The notes under the pieces: model-generated
Databases searched by the model: none
Seen by the model: only the letters and a program-made list of their open reading frames with translations
Told to the model about the DNA's origin: nothing
Origin: Pieris napi
Taxonomy: Eukaryota; Arthropoda; Insecta; Lepidoptera; Pieridae
Reading direction: 5' to 3'
DNA length: 64,000 nucleotides
NCBI RefSeq assembly: GCF_905475465.1
Contig: NC_062240.1
Span: forward strand, 6,649,001-6,713,000
Shown: positions 37,710 to 49,606 of the stretch, piece after piece
Position numbering within the stretch: the first letter of the stretch is position 1
How the letters are laid out: each line of letters starts with the position of its first letter
Position numbers and translations under genes: made by a program

Positions 37710-40700
37710 ATGGGTGTGGACCAAGCAAATGGAGTTGTGAACTATTGTAGACGACCACCACAAAGACCTTTCCTTCAGAGGATACAATATGCGATCTGGG
37801 ATCCGGAGGAACGAAAATTTCTGGGTCGAACGCCAAAACGATGGGGTGAGTTGGCCGTTATTTTGAATTATATACCTTCGGCGTTATAAAAATATGTCAC
37901 TTTGCAAATTAAAAAAAAAATAATAATATTTAAACGAGTTTATTGCTATCATGTTTCAGTAGAACCTTATATGCCAGCCGTTGGTTACTTATTTACGACA
38001 AAAAATTGCCCTAATCATTATATTTCTTTTAAAAACAAAAATGATATTACAATATTCTGTAGGTTTCTATAAGCCATCGGAGTTCCATTCCCATCCATTC
38101 ATCATTACGAGTATAAAAATGTGTTTGTAAATTTCCACTCTTTAATAACTGTTAATTTAAATGACGATTATCACAACGGTGGAGTTAGCTACTATGCAGT
38201 TGAAATATAGAAGAGTTTGTCTCTGAAATAAAAAAGACATTTATATTAATTAAATTTAAAAAATCTATCGATTGACATGAACAAGTATTACAAGTAAATT
38301 GCTTTACATAGATAAGTCTATCCAAAGTCGGTATCGGGGTTGAGTCGCGCTTCTAGACTAGGTAATGTTACTTAATAAAACTCGTAAATCATAGGTGACC
38401 TAAACTCACAGTATAATTGTAAATATATTTCACCACATTACATGATAATACCATTCCTGGAACTCACTATTTTTTTTTTCATTTTTCTAAGAACTAAAGG
38501 GCTAAAAGTGACTCATGTTCGTAATCTTAAAGTTCTTAAGGTCTTAAATACATTAAGATTACATAAGGAATGTTTAATACAAAGACAACCTATCTTATTG
38601 AACGTAATTTTTCTGGTATATATAGTCAATTGGAAGGCTTTAATTTATAAACTACGCAAATGGTTTAATAATTTTTTGACGCAGATACATAAGAACTTTA
38701 ACAATATCAAAATTTAACACTGCAATAAGTTAGGGTAGTTCTAAATAAACAAATACAAATTAGAACATTATTGTATCTCTCTAATTAAACAGAAGTAAAA
38801 AGTTTAGTGGCTTCTTTCGCTATTTTGAATCTGTTTCTATCTTTAAAGTAAGTTTTAGACAAATGAATGCTTCGGAGCATATATTAATTAATCGTAAAAT
38901 AACTTAGTACTATTAGCATGCAACAAAATAGAAGTAAGTAAATACTAATTGGATTCTAATTATAAATAATAAATTAAATATTATAAATGTATTATGTATT
39001 TTAACTAAATGTTAATATCTTCTTATTAAATGTTTAGTCACTTTCACAAAAGAGCATAGGCTTATTCACGTATGAAATCTATGCATATCCATAGTTTCTC
39101 CCCTCATACTTTGAAATCAATTCTCCTTTAGCTTTTGTAATTTAGAAATCGATGTATTTTTTGTCTTTCTGTGTCTCTTATGTATCAATGTAGCTTTTTT
39201 TTTTTAAAGACAATTCACACCAATTGACCTAGTCCCATACTAAGCTGGTGAAGCTTGTGTTATGGGTACTAGGCAACGGATATACATACATATTATAGAT
39301 AGTTATATAAATACATATTTAAACACCCAAGACCTAAGCACAACACCAAATGCTCATCACATCGATGTTCGTCTCAGCCGGGGATCGAACCCGGGACCCA
39401 TGAATTCGCAGTCAGGGGTACTACCCACTAGACCAATGAGTCGTCGCTTTGGCAAGAGTTTGTAAATAAAAAAAAAATACATTAAATCTAATAAACTTAT
39501 GTTCAGAAAAATGTTTTTAATAGTCCATTTATGGAAAGGCTACGTCTACTATGACGCGGCTACAACTACGACACGACGTGAACACGGTTAGTTCTAAGAT
39601 AAAATTATAACACCAGAACACTCAATAAATTCTCTTTAATGCGATTCAATCACTGATCGTAATATTTTTTTATAAACTCGTATCGAGGCTAGATCTAAAG
39701 TAATGCATTCATATTTAACGTTCAGTTGAAACATGCTTTCAGCATCTATTTTGGAAGCCATAACTCAGATTACCCTGAACACTAGCCGCATTCGTTTTAT
39801 ACCTACTTATGCAAATGTCTATACGATGAAAAACTATATATGTACATACCTAATGTGCGAGTTTTGTTCTTTAAGGGTAAGCATTGAATCAAAGAAAGAA
39901 GTTACGAATTTGTGTTACAATTCTGTATATTTGTTATAAAAAAATTAATATATACTTTGTCACAAACACATACAAAACAAAATTTGTTCTCAAATATATA
40001 TTTTGAAGTCCCAATAGACTTGATACAATATCATCCAACTAATAATAACTTCAAACAATAGTTCCTATTTGGACATGTAATCCTTTGGGCTTATTGTGAC
40101 AAGCGTAATATTATACTGGACAGCGGCTGAACGATGACTCAAAACACTGCTTTTCTGATGCTTGGTATCTATGGCTAAATTCCTGAATGGGAACTTAAGA
40201 AGAATGATATTTACATAACATGACATAACGAATATAATTTTGTGGCGCTTGTATTTTCTGATAATTTTTTGGACTCCTTATTCCCAATAAATCAACCATC
40301 GTTCATTTTCGTGTTTTCTGAATATCATTTAAAGTATAGACACTAACACGATACTAGTGAATAAAAATAACGATTAGAGAAACGAAAAACTTTCCGTTCC
40401 CAGCGCCAGAATTGTTATATTTGTCCTGGCTATGTAACGTAAGTGTGTGTCAAGAGGTGGGGACAACCTCCCGATGGGAGAGGCTCTATTTGTGTTATGC
40501 GTCAACTGACCATATTACAATATTACAAATCGATATTAGGTCTTTCGGACACACGCTGCGAACTATCAAATTTATTAGAGTATTTGGAATTGACTTGCCT
40601 GTATCTGACCGTACGAGACTGAAGTAAGCTTCGCACTTTAAATGAACTAATAAATATCTTGGGCATTAAGATCTAGAAAAATACTGTGGTAATACCTCAA

Positions 40701-43700
40701 TTACTTTCCATCTATCAAATCAAAAAATTATTTATACATTGGTCAATTGGTCAATTTAAAAAAAAAGGAAGATCTGAATTTAAATTGAAGAAGATTCTGG
40801 AAGATTCTCCTTTCGGAGGCCAAAACACCTTTTGGGTCGCAGAGCGGAGTGAAAGAGTGATTCCCAAATCAAGGGTGTAGAGCGGGCGAGAAGAACTGGC
40901 AAAAGCTCTCCGCCAATCTTTTTATTAGTTAAGTTTTTGGTTTATAAGGAAATTTTTAAGGAACTGGAACCATTACGCTCTGCGTCACTTGACATATACT
41001 CGTAGAAACAAAATAAATTATAAACGCTTAGCAGGCAAAATAGAGGCACGTACTTACATTATATAAGAACAAAACATATAGGATCTCCATACACCTTGTA
41101 CCACAAATAACCCATTAAAATCTCAATAATTCTATTTGAAATACATGGCTATTAAACACGAATATGATATATTATTAATTATTATTAATACTTTTTAGTG
41201 TATTACGGAGTTGGTTATGTTTTTATAAATCAAACTTGCTGTCATATTTGCTGCGATGAATACGAGTACAAATAGAAAAAGTTAATTGTAGTTCTATTTC
41301 TTGTATTGTATTATCATTTTTTTTTAAATCTACTTACCGAAACGCTACAGCTTATATATAGATTGGTTTATTCCTATCAGCAAAAGTCATAATTAAACTG
41401 TAACGAGTATCTAGCCCCAGTTTCTACTTAAATTGTTTAGTATATAACCTAGTGTATATGATCTTGAAATATTTATGCTAACCCATAAAGTATGATTTGG
41501 TGTGATTTACGTAAATGTAAACAGTCCCTGACCGAGCTATTTCGACCACGTCCGAATCGCGTCATTTTAGATATTCTCAGAGGAATTTTCGGAATTAGGA
41601 ATTTGTAAAGTACTCTCCATCATCATGACTATTTAGCCTCTTTACGCTTCATTCGATCTTCTAGGTCTTCTAACTATAATTTTACCAATTACTAATTGAC
41701 GTTTTACGAAAATTAAGTTTTTGTATGGAGATGTTTAAATAAAACTCTTTGTTTGAAGCTGGGTAACAACTGGCTTAAATGGTTTAAAACATGAGCATAT
41801 ATCTAACATAAAATTAGGGTAATTAATAAATCTTAGTGACAGTCATTTGTTTTTTTTGAATTTTTAATCTGAAACAAGAATATTGTATTACAATTTATGA
41901 GGCTCCAAGTTGTGCATGGGCATGTGTTTTTGGTGTGTGCGCCGATGGCTAACACTTGGTTTGCGCTTCTAATTATTTACTAAAATTATATAATGTTATG
42001 TTATATATATAACTCGAGTCAAAATGTTTTTTTAAGTTCCTGAAACTGAAAAAAAGGCTAGAAATGCATCCTAATAAGCTTGCCACGCAACTAACCATAC
42101 CGGACCTAATAAATAGGCTAAAAAGGCGACAAATCCTATGTCTTGATAGACACGGTTGAAAGAGAGGAGCAGTCTCGATGGAGATTTTGCTCTGAACGCC
42201 TAACAGCTTTCAACACTTCTGCTCATAGTCTAGCTGACTGATTGCAAGATAAAGACCTATATTAAAAAAAATAAGTTCCTGAAACTATTTCTGTTTGTTT
42301 TATAAGGAGAATAGCTAGGAGTGTAATTACCTGAAGTTGAATGTAGCTTTTAAGAATGTCTAATAATTTAGTTATGGTTCTTAAACCAATTCTTGTAACA
42401 ACAAATGCGACTCTCATTTCCGAGGTCGTGGGTTCGATCCTGGCTGTGCACCAATGGACTTTCAGTTAAGCGCATTTTATACTCCCTCGTACTCGATGCC
42501 CTAGACCCAAAAAGTCGACGACGTGTGGCATAGAACACGCTAAACCAAAAAGGTTGTAGTGCTACTGGTTATTTTTGTAAGCGATCTATCTTCCAATTGA
42601 ATATCCACACTTACAATACGTAATAAAATATTGTGGTTTTATTGAAATGAAAGAAATATGTTTGTGGTTACGTAACGCGATATTCTATACTGACATTATT
42701 CAAGCACGTTTGTCACTAATGACACGACAAAACAGTTATTTTAATGGATAGCCAAGGGAAAAAGAGTTTTTTAATGTTAATTTTACTTACAAAGTGTCAT
42801 CAAGTAGGATTATGACAAATACTTAAAACTATTACAATACAGATCTAAAAAGCTTAGTTGGGCATATACATATTTTTCGCACACATACACACGTATTTAT
42901 ACATCTCTTCATATATAATTGCCTATATGTTTATGTATAATTGTATGTGGTTTTGAAGGATATTACATTTTAGTTATAAGCGATACAATTAAACTATCAA
43001 GCAAATTTATCAGTTAACACAAATCAATGGTATTAAACAATATAAATTACGAACAACTTTTGTGTAGGGGGTAAAAAATCTTAAGGCGGATTACGTAATG
43101 TTTAATTAATAACTGTCTTGATGAAAATAAGTGTCGAAAAATAGTTATCTAGTATCTACTAAAAAAGTCAAATTAGTCCTCAGTAGTGATAATTTCCTAA
43201 GATATGCATTATTTATGCCCTTATATGCGTGGATCTTAAAAAGTATTGAACAGTTTTTGATGAAACTAGGTCTGTTAGTTTCTGATAAATTTGTGGACGA
43301 AAAATTTTAAGACATTTAGCACACGTGCCTGGAAGTCTAAGTATACGAATCATCATACTCAAATACTTACTCCGATAGTATTCTTGGCATCTGGGATTGC
43401 TGACGGGCGGCCGGTTTGTATACCGAGATACGCTTCCTCTTGTACCATTCTCCCATAATGACCAACGGAGTTTTTGGGCTTTAGCTTCACTCCAAATATC
43501 CAATTGCCATATCACATACATACAATCTGATAGCATTATTTTTTTAAGTCAGTTAAAAACTAACCAATATTTGAGCAGTGTTGGCCTAGTGGCTTTAGCG
43601 TGCGATTTTAATCCCTGAGGTCGTAGGTTCGAACCCCGGCTGTGCACCAATAGACTTTCTTTCTATGTGCGCATTTAACATTTGCTCGAACGGTGAAGGA

Positions 43701-46700
43701 AAACATCGTGAGGAAACCGACATGTCTTAGACCTAAAAAGTCGACGGCGTGTGTCAGGCACTGGAGGCTGATCACCTATTTGTCTATTAAATTTAAAAAT
43801 GATCATGAAACAGATTCAGAAATCTGAGGCCAAGACCTAAAGAGGTTGTAGCAACACTGATTTTTTTATTTTAATTTAATATATTACAGGAGTGATAGGC
43901 CTCATTTACCTCGTGATGTACATCTGCATTATAATATTCTTCTCCATCTGCATGTGTGGTCTTCTTGCATCTGTGGACGAGCATATACCCTACTTCACTC
44001 TCGCTGACTCCATTATTGGTAAGTCCAAATATTTCTATGCGTGCAATTATCTGTCGTACGGTGGAAGACACCGCGAGGTAAACTGCATGTGTCAAGCATA
44101 GAAGATCACCTACTTACAGTAGGAAAATAATAAGACTAATGTTATGTTTTGAATTAACAAATTTTTCATAATTGAACCAAAATTAATTCATAAAATTACG
44201 TTCCATATTCAAATGATACAAGATATCTAACGTCAGTATAAAAAAAACCCTCGTTGTGGGATGGCTTTTTCTTTAATTTTTGGGGTATTAAAAATCATTC
44301 GCGGTGGGTGACCAAATTATAATTCAATTTGTAATTATCTGCTTCTTAACATGGTGGATACTGTGATGTTTCGTTAAATACATAATTCTATTTAATTCTA
44401 CTCAGTGTACTTAATGTTGTACTAAGTTAAGTATTTGTTGTTTAAGAGAAAAATACCCGTAGATCAAAATACGATACGTTTTTGACAAATTTACCCTGTA
44501 TATTACGTTGACAATAAATCACCCTTTATTCGACGATGTAAATGTAAGTGAAAAAAAATCTCTGCTTTAATGATAATTTGTTTAATTATATTATGTAATT
44601 ACTTTCAGGAAACAACCCCGGTATGGGACATAGGCCTGTTGTGTTTGAGGAGGGAGCTCTTATCTGGTACAGATTGGACAATGGAACCTCGTACAAAAAG
44701 TATACGGACAATTTAGATGAATTCTTAGCACGTTAGTATTTAATTTTACTTATAAAACTGGCTCATGTGGGATTAAATCCCTTAATACGCTTTAAATACC
44801 GTGTAAAATGAAAATTAAGTGACCTTAGTTTTTCATTACAGTTAAATTAATTAATTTATATTAAATATATATTATAACTAGCTGACGGCAACACCGTTTT
44901 GCCATGTATACCATTTATAATAAAAAATAGGGGTTGAATTTAGAGGGGTGAAAATTAGGGGTTGTATGTACTTTTAATGTTGTATCATAAAAAAATAAAA
45001 AAATTTGGGGTGGACTACCTCTTCTACTCCGATTCTCAGACATACCCAATATGCACACAAAATTTCATGAGAATCGGTCAAGCCGTTTCGGAGGAGTTTA
45101 ACTACAAACACCGCGACACGAGAATTTTATATATTAGATGATCAATGAATCTTAGAATTTATTATAAATATACACTTTGTTATATTTTTTTGTATAAATA
45201 GGTAAAACTGTGCTTTGTGTATTTTTGAATGTGTATTCCGTTTTTGGCTTTTGTGTACAATGTAATTGTTTGGATATTGTTTAGTGAGCTGTAGGAATAC
45301 TGTTGAGCAAATAAATAAACAAAATAAAAAAAGTACTTTTTTTAATCTTTCTTATTACTAAAGCGGTTTTACATGTTTTAATGTGTTCTGAATCTTTAAT
45401 TAAAGATCTATATATTATCGTTTTCAGCTTATAAGAATAAATCTCTGCTAATCAACAAAGGAGAGAATCAAGTAGACTGTCAGCAGAAGAGGCCTCATGC
45501 GGGCGAAGTGTGTGCCTTCGACACGTCCCTACTGGGACCGTGTTCCAGTGAAAACGACTATGGCTATGCTGATGGCACGCCCTGTCTTATTATAAAACTT
45601 AATAAGGTTATATAATTATAGTAATTTAAAACATTCCTATTACTTTCTATCAGTAGCTTTTTCTCTCTAGGCTGCTTCGAGTAACTATAAACAATATGTT
45701 CCTAATGTGCATTTAAAAAATACCTTAAACCCGAATCAACAAATCGAGCATAGAATGCTGATCACAAGAAACAAATGCAATCTGAGACCAAGACCTGTAT
45801 ATGTTTTGTCGCCATTGGCTTATTATTAGGATACCTGAACGAGATGGCTTATTGGTATGCTGTTTGCACTTCTAATTTGTAGAATAATAATAACTTTGAT
45901 GTGTTTAATAACCGCTAAGCCGGTATCAAATTTATTATGGGTCCTGACATGCCCCTCTAGCTTCATCCACTTTCCATGCATGCTCCTCGGTTATGGGAAT
46001 TTTTAAATTGTCCCTTCTATAGTACCTCGTGGATTTGGGTCCATGTATGTCCGACAAGGCCTTCCCAAACTGACTTAACCATCCACGGTTGCGTTCAATA
46101 TCCCACTTATAAACCGCTTCTCATTCATCCGTATTCCCTTTCGTATCCTTGTAACTCCTCTTGAAAATTTAAATAGTCCTATAATCCAGTACTTGATGAA
46201 GTTAAAATTTTCTCTAAATTAGATATGACCAATGAATTAATATTGACATAATAAACAATTAAAATATTAATAAATGTATTATTTGTAGATATACGATTGG
46301 CAGCCCCAGTTTTACGACGACCCTGGTGACTTGCCATCCAATATGCCACCGGATATTTTAAACTATATAAACACCACTAAGACACCACAAGAGGTAAGTC
46401 CGATTTCGTCCTTATTTTATTACCAGTATAAAGTACTAGAGTAGTAGAATATAAAATAGCAGTTGGCTTTTTTCATCATTATTATTAAGTATGTGTAAGC
46501 AAATGTAGTTTTATCACTTCCTAAATGTAAATAACACATAGTTATAATCTTGATTTTAGTCCACGTTTCATAAGGTCGATAATATAGGGTGTCTCAGTAA
46601 GAGTGCACTTTTTAAAATTGTATTATTTTTGGTTTTCCTGCAAGTGGCAACTCTGAAATTTGACAGGTGTCACCTCTGTTTATTCCGATTATTAAAAATA

Positions 46701-49313
46701 TAGCGCTTTTCGAAAGAACAACTCGTTATAGTTGTGAAAACTCATTACAAAAGTAACGCTGAAAACGCTCGCAAACTTCACCAAATTTTCAGCCTAGAAA
46801 GTGCACCTAATGTGTCAACCATTCGAAGAGTGGTAAAAAAATTTGAAGAAACTGGGTCAATTAGGTATGGATTATAAGAATCCTTTGCGTCAACGTACTG
46901 GTCGGTCCCTTGAAAACATTGCTGCTGTAAACGAGAGTGTCACCGAATACCCGATAACATCAATTGGACTTAGCAAATTTTGACTAAAGCCTTCATGCGT
47001 ACAAGATTCAGTTAACTCAGGAGCTGAAACCAGCAGACCAAGGAAGGCACCGGCAATTTGCTCAATGAGTAATGGAGCAAAGTGAAGTCGATGCCAATTT
47101 TTCGAAAAAAGTCATTTTCTCCGATGAACAGAACAAATTATCTCACGAAATCCTGATGTCAACTGGCCACCAAGATCGTGCGATTTAACGCCATGCGATT
47201 TTTTCTTTGGGGTTTTGTGAAATATCGAGTTTATGCGAATAAACCCGAAAGCATTCCTGAGCTCAAATCGAAAATCCAACGCGTCATCAGTAAGATAAAG
47301 CCACATCTCTGTGAAAAAGTCATGGAAAATTTCATGAAAAGTGTAATGGCTGCCATTGGAGCCGTGGAGGTCATTTGCCGGATATTTTATTCCATACTTA
47401 ATCGGAACATGTCTTCTTTACAATACAATAAAAATATCAGAACTCTGTCATAAAATACTTGTCTTTATTTAAAAATGAAAAAGTGCACTCTTACTGAGAC
47501 ACCCCTTATATTATTATACATTGCCCATATCACTTTATGTTTTTAAATAGTTGGTTCCTGCGGCAATGTACCTTTAACGCTGGCAGCATTACCTCGCTGT
47601 ATTGCGATACTTTTTCGTTGACCGGGGAAAGCACCAGCTCTGGGGTCGGGAGTATTTTAAATTGATTTAAAATACTCCTGTATTTTGTTTATTTACGATT
47701 TATGTCGCTCGTACTCATTACAACACCGATTAAGCGTTGAAGATGTTTAGCGGTTAAGAATTAGGATTAGTATAATTTCTTACAAAGGGAAAATAGTTTC
47801 CTTAAACTTTACTTTACTACTACCTACTATAGTATATATGTTAACGTAAAATTGTAAACACCGTTAGATTGTAATCTATCTCGCGAGATTATAAACTGTC
47901 GAAAGATTGTAAACCTCAGCTTACTGCTTACAATTTAACGTATTATTATTCGGTAGATTGTACTACACTAACTTAGTTATCATTCAAACTTCTTTGGTTA
48001 ATTACAGATTAATTTTACTTTCCAACAATTTCATATAGCTACCGAATAATAATACGTTAAATTGTAAGCAGTTCGTTGAGGTTCACAATCTTTCGACAGT
48101 TTATAATCTCGCGAGATAGATTACAATCTAACGGTGTTTACAATTTTACGGTGACATATACATAGTAAAAATACGAAAGTAACTAAGTTTACTAGTCTTT
48201 CGTCTTACCTTTTTATAGCAAAAAAACTGTAATTCACAGTTATAATTTTTTTGCCAAATAATATAACGATCCTAATCAGCTTCCCAAAATAACTTTACCT
48301 TTTACTTTACTTTAACTTTACAAGTGATTGTCGGTACGTGGTTATTAATATTTCATTCTATATCTTAGCGTCGCCAAGTATGGTTGTCGTGCAAGGGCGA
48401 GCGGCCGGCAGACACAGAATCACTGGGACCTTTGCGGTACTGGCCATATCCTGGACTACCGGAGATCTATTTCCCCTACAACAACACACCCGGATACCTC
48501 AGTCCTCTAGTCGCTGTGCAACTCTTGAATCCTATACGTAAGTATTCATACCGAGATTAATGCTCGGATCTGACAAATAGTAAACTTTACAGGGCAGCCA
48601 TTTCAAAATATAATCATGTTAATTTTTGTCATAACTATTTTAATTCATATTCTGTTATTATGAAAATTGGCATACAAGCAAACAAAATGGTTTGCTTTGA
48701 AACAAAATAAAAATAATAACATTAAATTAAACAGTTTTCTAGAAAAATCACATGTTTCTATTAGAGTAAAGTGATCAGGAAATCAGTCGGTAAAGTGACG
48801 GACACTTTACCGACTGATTAATTTGAAATTTAAAACACATGGAAATTTGTCGGTAATGTTCGAATTCCAAAATATATAACAAAAATGCTATAACATATTT
48901 TCTGGAAATAATAGTTGGTGTTAAAATTCTCAAAAGCCTTGCGCGAGTATATGCAGTGTGAGATTCAATTGAATTTATTCAAATTGATCTATAGAACTTT
49001 TCTTGATTATTTCATCAAACGCTTTTGTATAATTTTCTAATCAATTAACATAATTCTTAATTTATTTATAAGTAAATTTACTGCTACACAAATACATATT
49101 ATAAAAACGAAAACACTTAGACAATATACAATGCCAAAACAGATTACATTACATAACATTCTTCTTCAGCTTGAGAGTAAATTGGTACCTTCTTTTATTC
49201 CAGGTGGTCAAATAATAAACATCCGGTGTAGAGCTTGGGCGCGCAACATTGTCTTCACTGAGAGTTTAAAGGAGAGAATGGGCTCCACTCACCTCGAGAT
49301 TATGGTGGACTAG
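37710..49313 (+). CDS. Divergent Na+/K+-ATPase beta subunit, gene C
   Basis: Seven exons: 37710-37845, 43890-44018, 44609-44731, 45428-45606, 46289-46393, 48369-48537, 49204-49313; total 316 residues. Tail ends [10 protein letters not shown], then a membrane segment ([20 protein letters not shown]), [10 protein letters not shown], and an ectodomain with all six conserved cysteine positions (VDCQ, EVCA, GPC, TPC, LSC, IRC). [20 protein letters not shown] matches the alpha-contact region and [10 protein letters not shown] precedes the C-terminus. Sequons NGT, NTT and NNT are present. Intron positions match gene B, indicating that B and C are sister duplicates. Intron 1 (6.0 kb) carries SINEs and a LINE fragment; intron 5 carries a mariner relic and a foldback MITE. 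Introns 3 and 4 have weak GTTAGT and GTTATA donors. Confidence 0.92.
39187..39450 (-). mobile_element. tRNA-derived SINE (family S2)
   Basis: On the minus strand it reads a tRNA-like head with an A-box-like TGGTCTAGTGGGTAG and a B box GGTTCGATCCC, a body with GATGAGCATTTGG, and a 3' end AGCTTAGTATGGGACTAGGT then an A-rich tail. RNA polymerase III boxes are readable but this is a mobile element, not a tRNA gene. It is in gene C intron 1. Confidence 0.8.
40795..40925 (-). mobile_element. Composite repeat R4 fragment, inverted
   Basis: Contains GAGAAGAACTGGCAAAAGCT and CTCTCCGCCAATC, the reverse complement of the segment at about 3430-3490. It is truncated, in gene C intron 1. Confidence 0.65.
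42048..42271 (+). mobile_element. 5'-truncated LINE insertion with target-site duplication
   Basis: A 15-bp direct repeat TAAGTTCCTGAAACT flanks the segment (42033-42047 and 42272-42286). The insert ends in an A-run directly before the second repeat and contains [20 protein letters not shown], like the C-terminus of Jockey/CR1-type reverse transcriptase ORFs, followed by a 3' untranslated region. This is a typical dead-on-arrival retrotransposition into gene C intron 1. Confidence 0.75.
42400..42575 (+). mobile_element. SINE fragment (family S1)
   Basis: Contains the B box GGTTCGATCC and the block GCACCAATGGACTTTC, then AAAAAGTCGACGACGTGTGG and AGGTTGTAGTGCTACTGG. These match the full copy at 43574-43862 with internal deletions. 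It is in gene C intron 1. Confidence 0.75.
43373..43530 (-). other. Unrecognised minus-strand open segment with a strong donor site
   Basis: An open frame on the minus strand reads [20 protein letters not shown] and continues for about 30 more residues, to QEYYR. At that point a consensus GTAAGTATT donor occurs at 43373 and the frame soon loses protein-like composition. A TATCAG acceptor-like site lies upstream near 43537. I do not recognise the product. It could be a fragment of a captured gene or transposon, or an exon of a nested antisense gene in gene C intron 1; no partner exon was found. Confidence 0.3.
43574..43862 (+). mobile_element. tRNA-derived SINE (family S1), near full length
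   Basis: A box TGGCCTAGTGGC and B box GGTTCGAACCC are spaced as in tRNA genes, followed by the family body (GGTGAAGGAAAACATCGTGA, AAAAAGTCGACGGCGTGTGT) and a T-rich 3' end. It ends about 28 bp before exon 2 of gene C, so its tail borders the splice acceptor. Fragments of the same family occur at 18840, 42400, 44045 and 59096. Confidence 0.85.
44045..44125 (+). mobile_element. SINE S1 fragment in gene C intron 2
   Basis: GGTGGAAGACACCGCGAGGT and TGTGTCAAGC..GATCACCTACTT match the middle of the S1 body. The piece is short and starts just after exon 2. Confidence 0.5.
44878..45141 (+). repeat. Interspersed repeat family R2, copy 2
   Basis: Colinear with 27449-27769 with an internal deletion: CTAGCTGACGGCAACACCGT at the start, GGTCAAGCCGTTTCGGAGGA and CGACACGAGAATTTTATATA near the end. 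It is in gene C intron 3. Confidence 0.75.
46587..47504 (+). mobile_element. Internally deleted Tc1/mariner element
   Basis: The left end GGGTGTCTCAGTAAGAGTGC is reverse-complemented at the right end (GCACTCTTACTGAGACACCC), next to TA dinucleotides. Inside are transposase remnants: [20 protein letters not shown] and [14 protein letters not shown] at the start, [15 protein letters not shown] text, then [20 protein letters not shown] (third catalytic Asp region, in a shifted frame) and [20 protein letters not shown]. The first two catalytic Asp blocks are missing. It is inactive, in gene C intron 5. Confidence 0.8.
47845..48150. mobile_element. 306-bp foldback MITE in gene C intron 5
   Basis: Arms of about 110 bp starting CGTAAAATTGTAAACACCG and containing CTATCTCGCGAGAT and CTGTCGAAAGATTGT are reverse-complemented at the other end. 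The unpaired centre is about 80 bp. It is non-coding. Confidence 0.85.
48781..48819. repeat. Perfect 17-bp-arm hairpin
   Basis: AATCAGTCGGTAAAGTG and its exact reverse complement are separated by five bases (ACGGA), in gene C intron 6. It is probably a tiny foldback relic; no function is implied. Confidence 0.8.
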
Positions 49314-49581
49314 GTTTTCTCAATTTTTCCAAGGTTCTTATAAACTTCATAGATTAACCTAAATTACACATGGAATATATAAAGTTTACTTGATAAGTCT
49401 GTAACCTTAATAATGATTCCGATTTCAACAGTTAAAAAACTATATCGAATATTTTTTGTCGGCCGATGGCGTCCTTATATAAATTTGAGATAATTAAGAT
49501 TTTTTAAAGTAACCTTCGTGAGTAGATTTTTAGTACGCATATTTATTTAAACATTAAATATTATACTTGATCTTGAAATGA

Positions 49582-49587
49582 AATAAA
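49582..49587 (+). terminator. Gene C polyadenylation signal
   Basis: AATAAA 269 bp after the gene C stop. The mariner element at 49607 begins only about 20 bp further on, so the natural cleavage site may now lie in or next to the transposon. Confidence 0.5.
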
Positions 49588-49606
49588 TTAGTACAATGGT
49601 ATAATA

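Noticed and set aside
39380..39440. tRNA-like A and B boxes, possible tRNA gene
   Set aside because: The boxes belong to a SINE with a conserved non-tRNA body and tail. No complete cloverleaf with an acceptor stem was found. The same applies to 43574.
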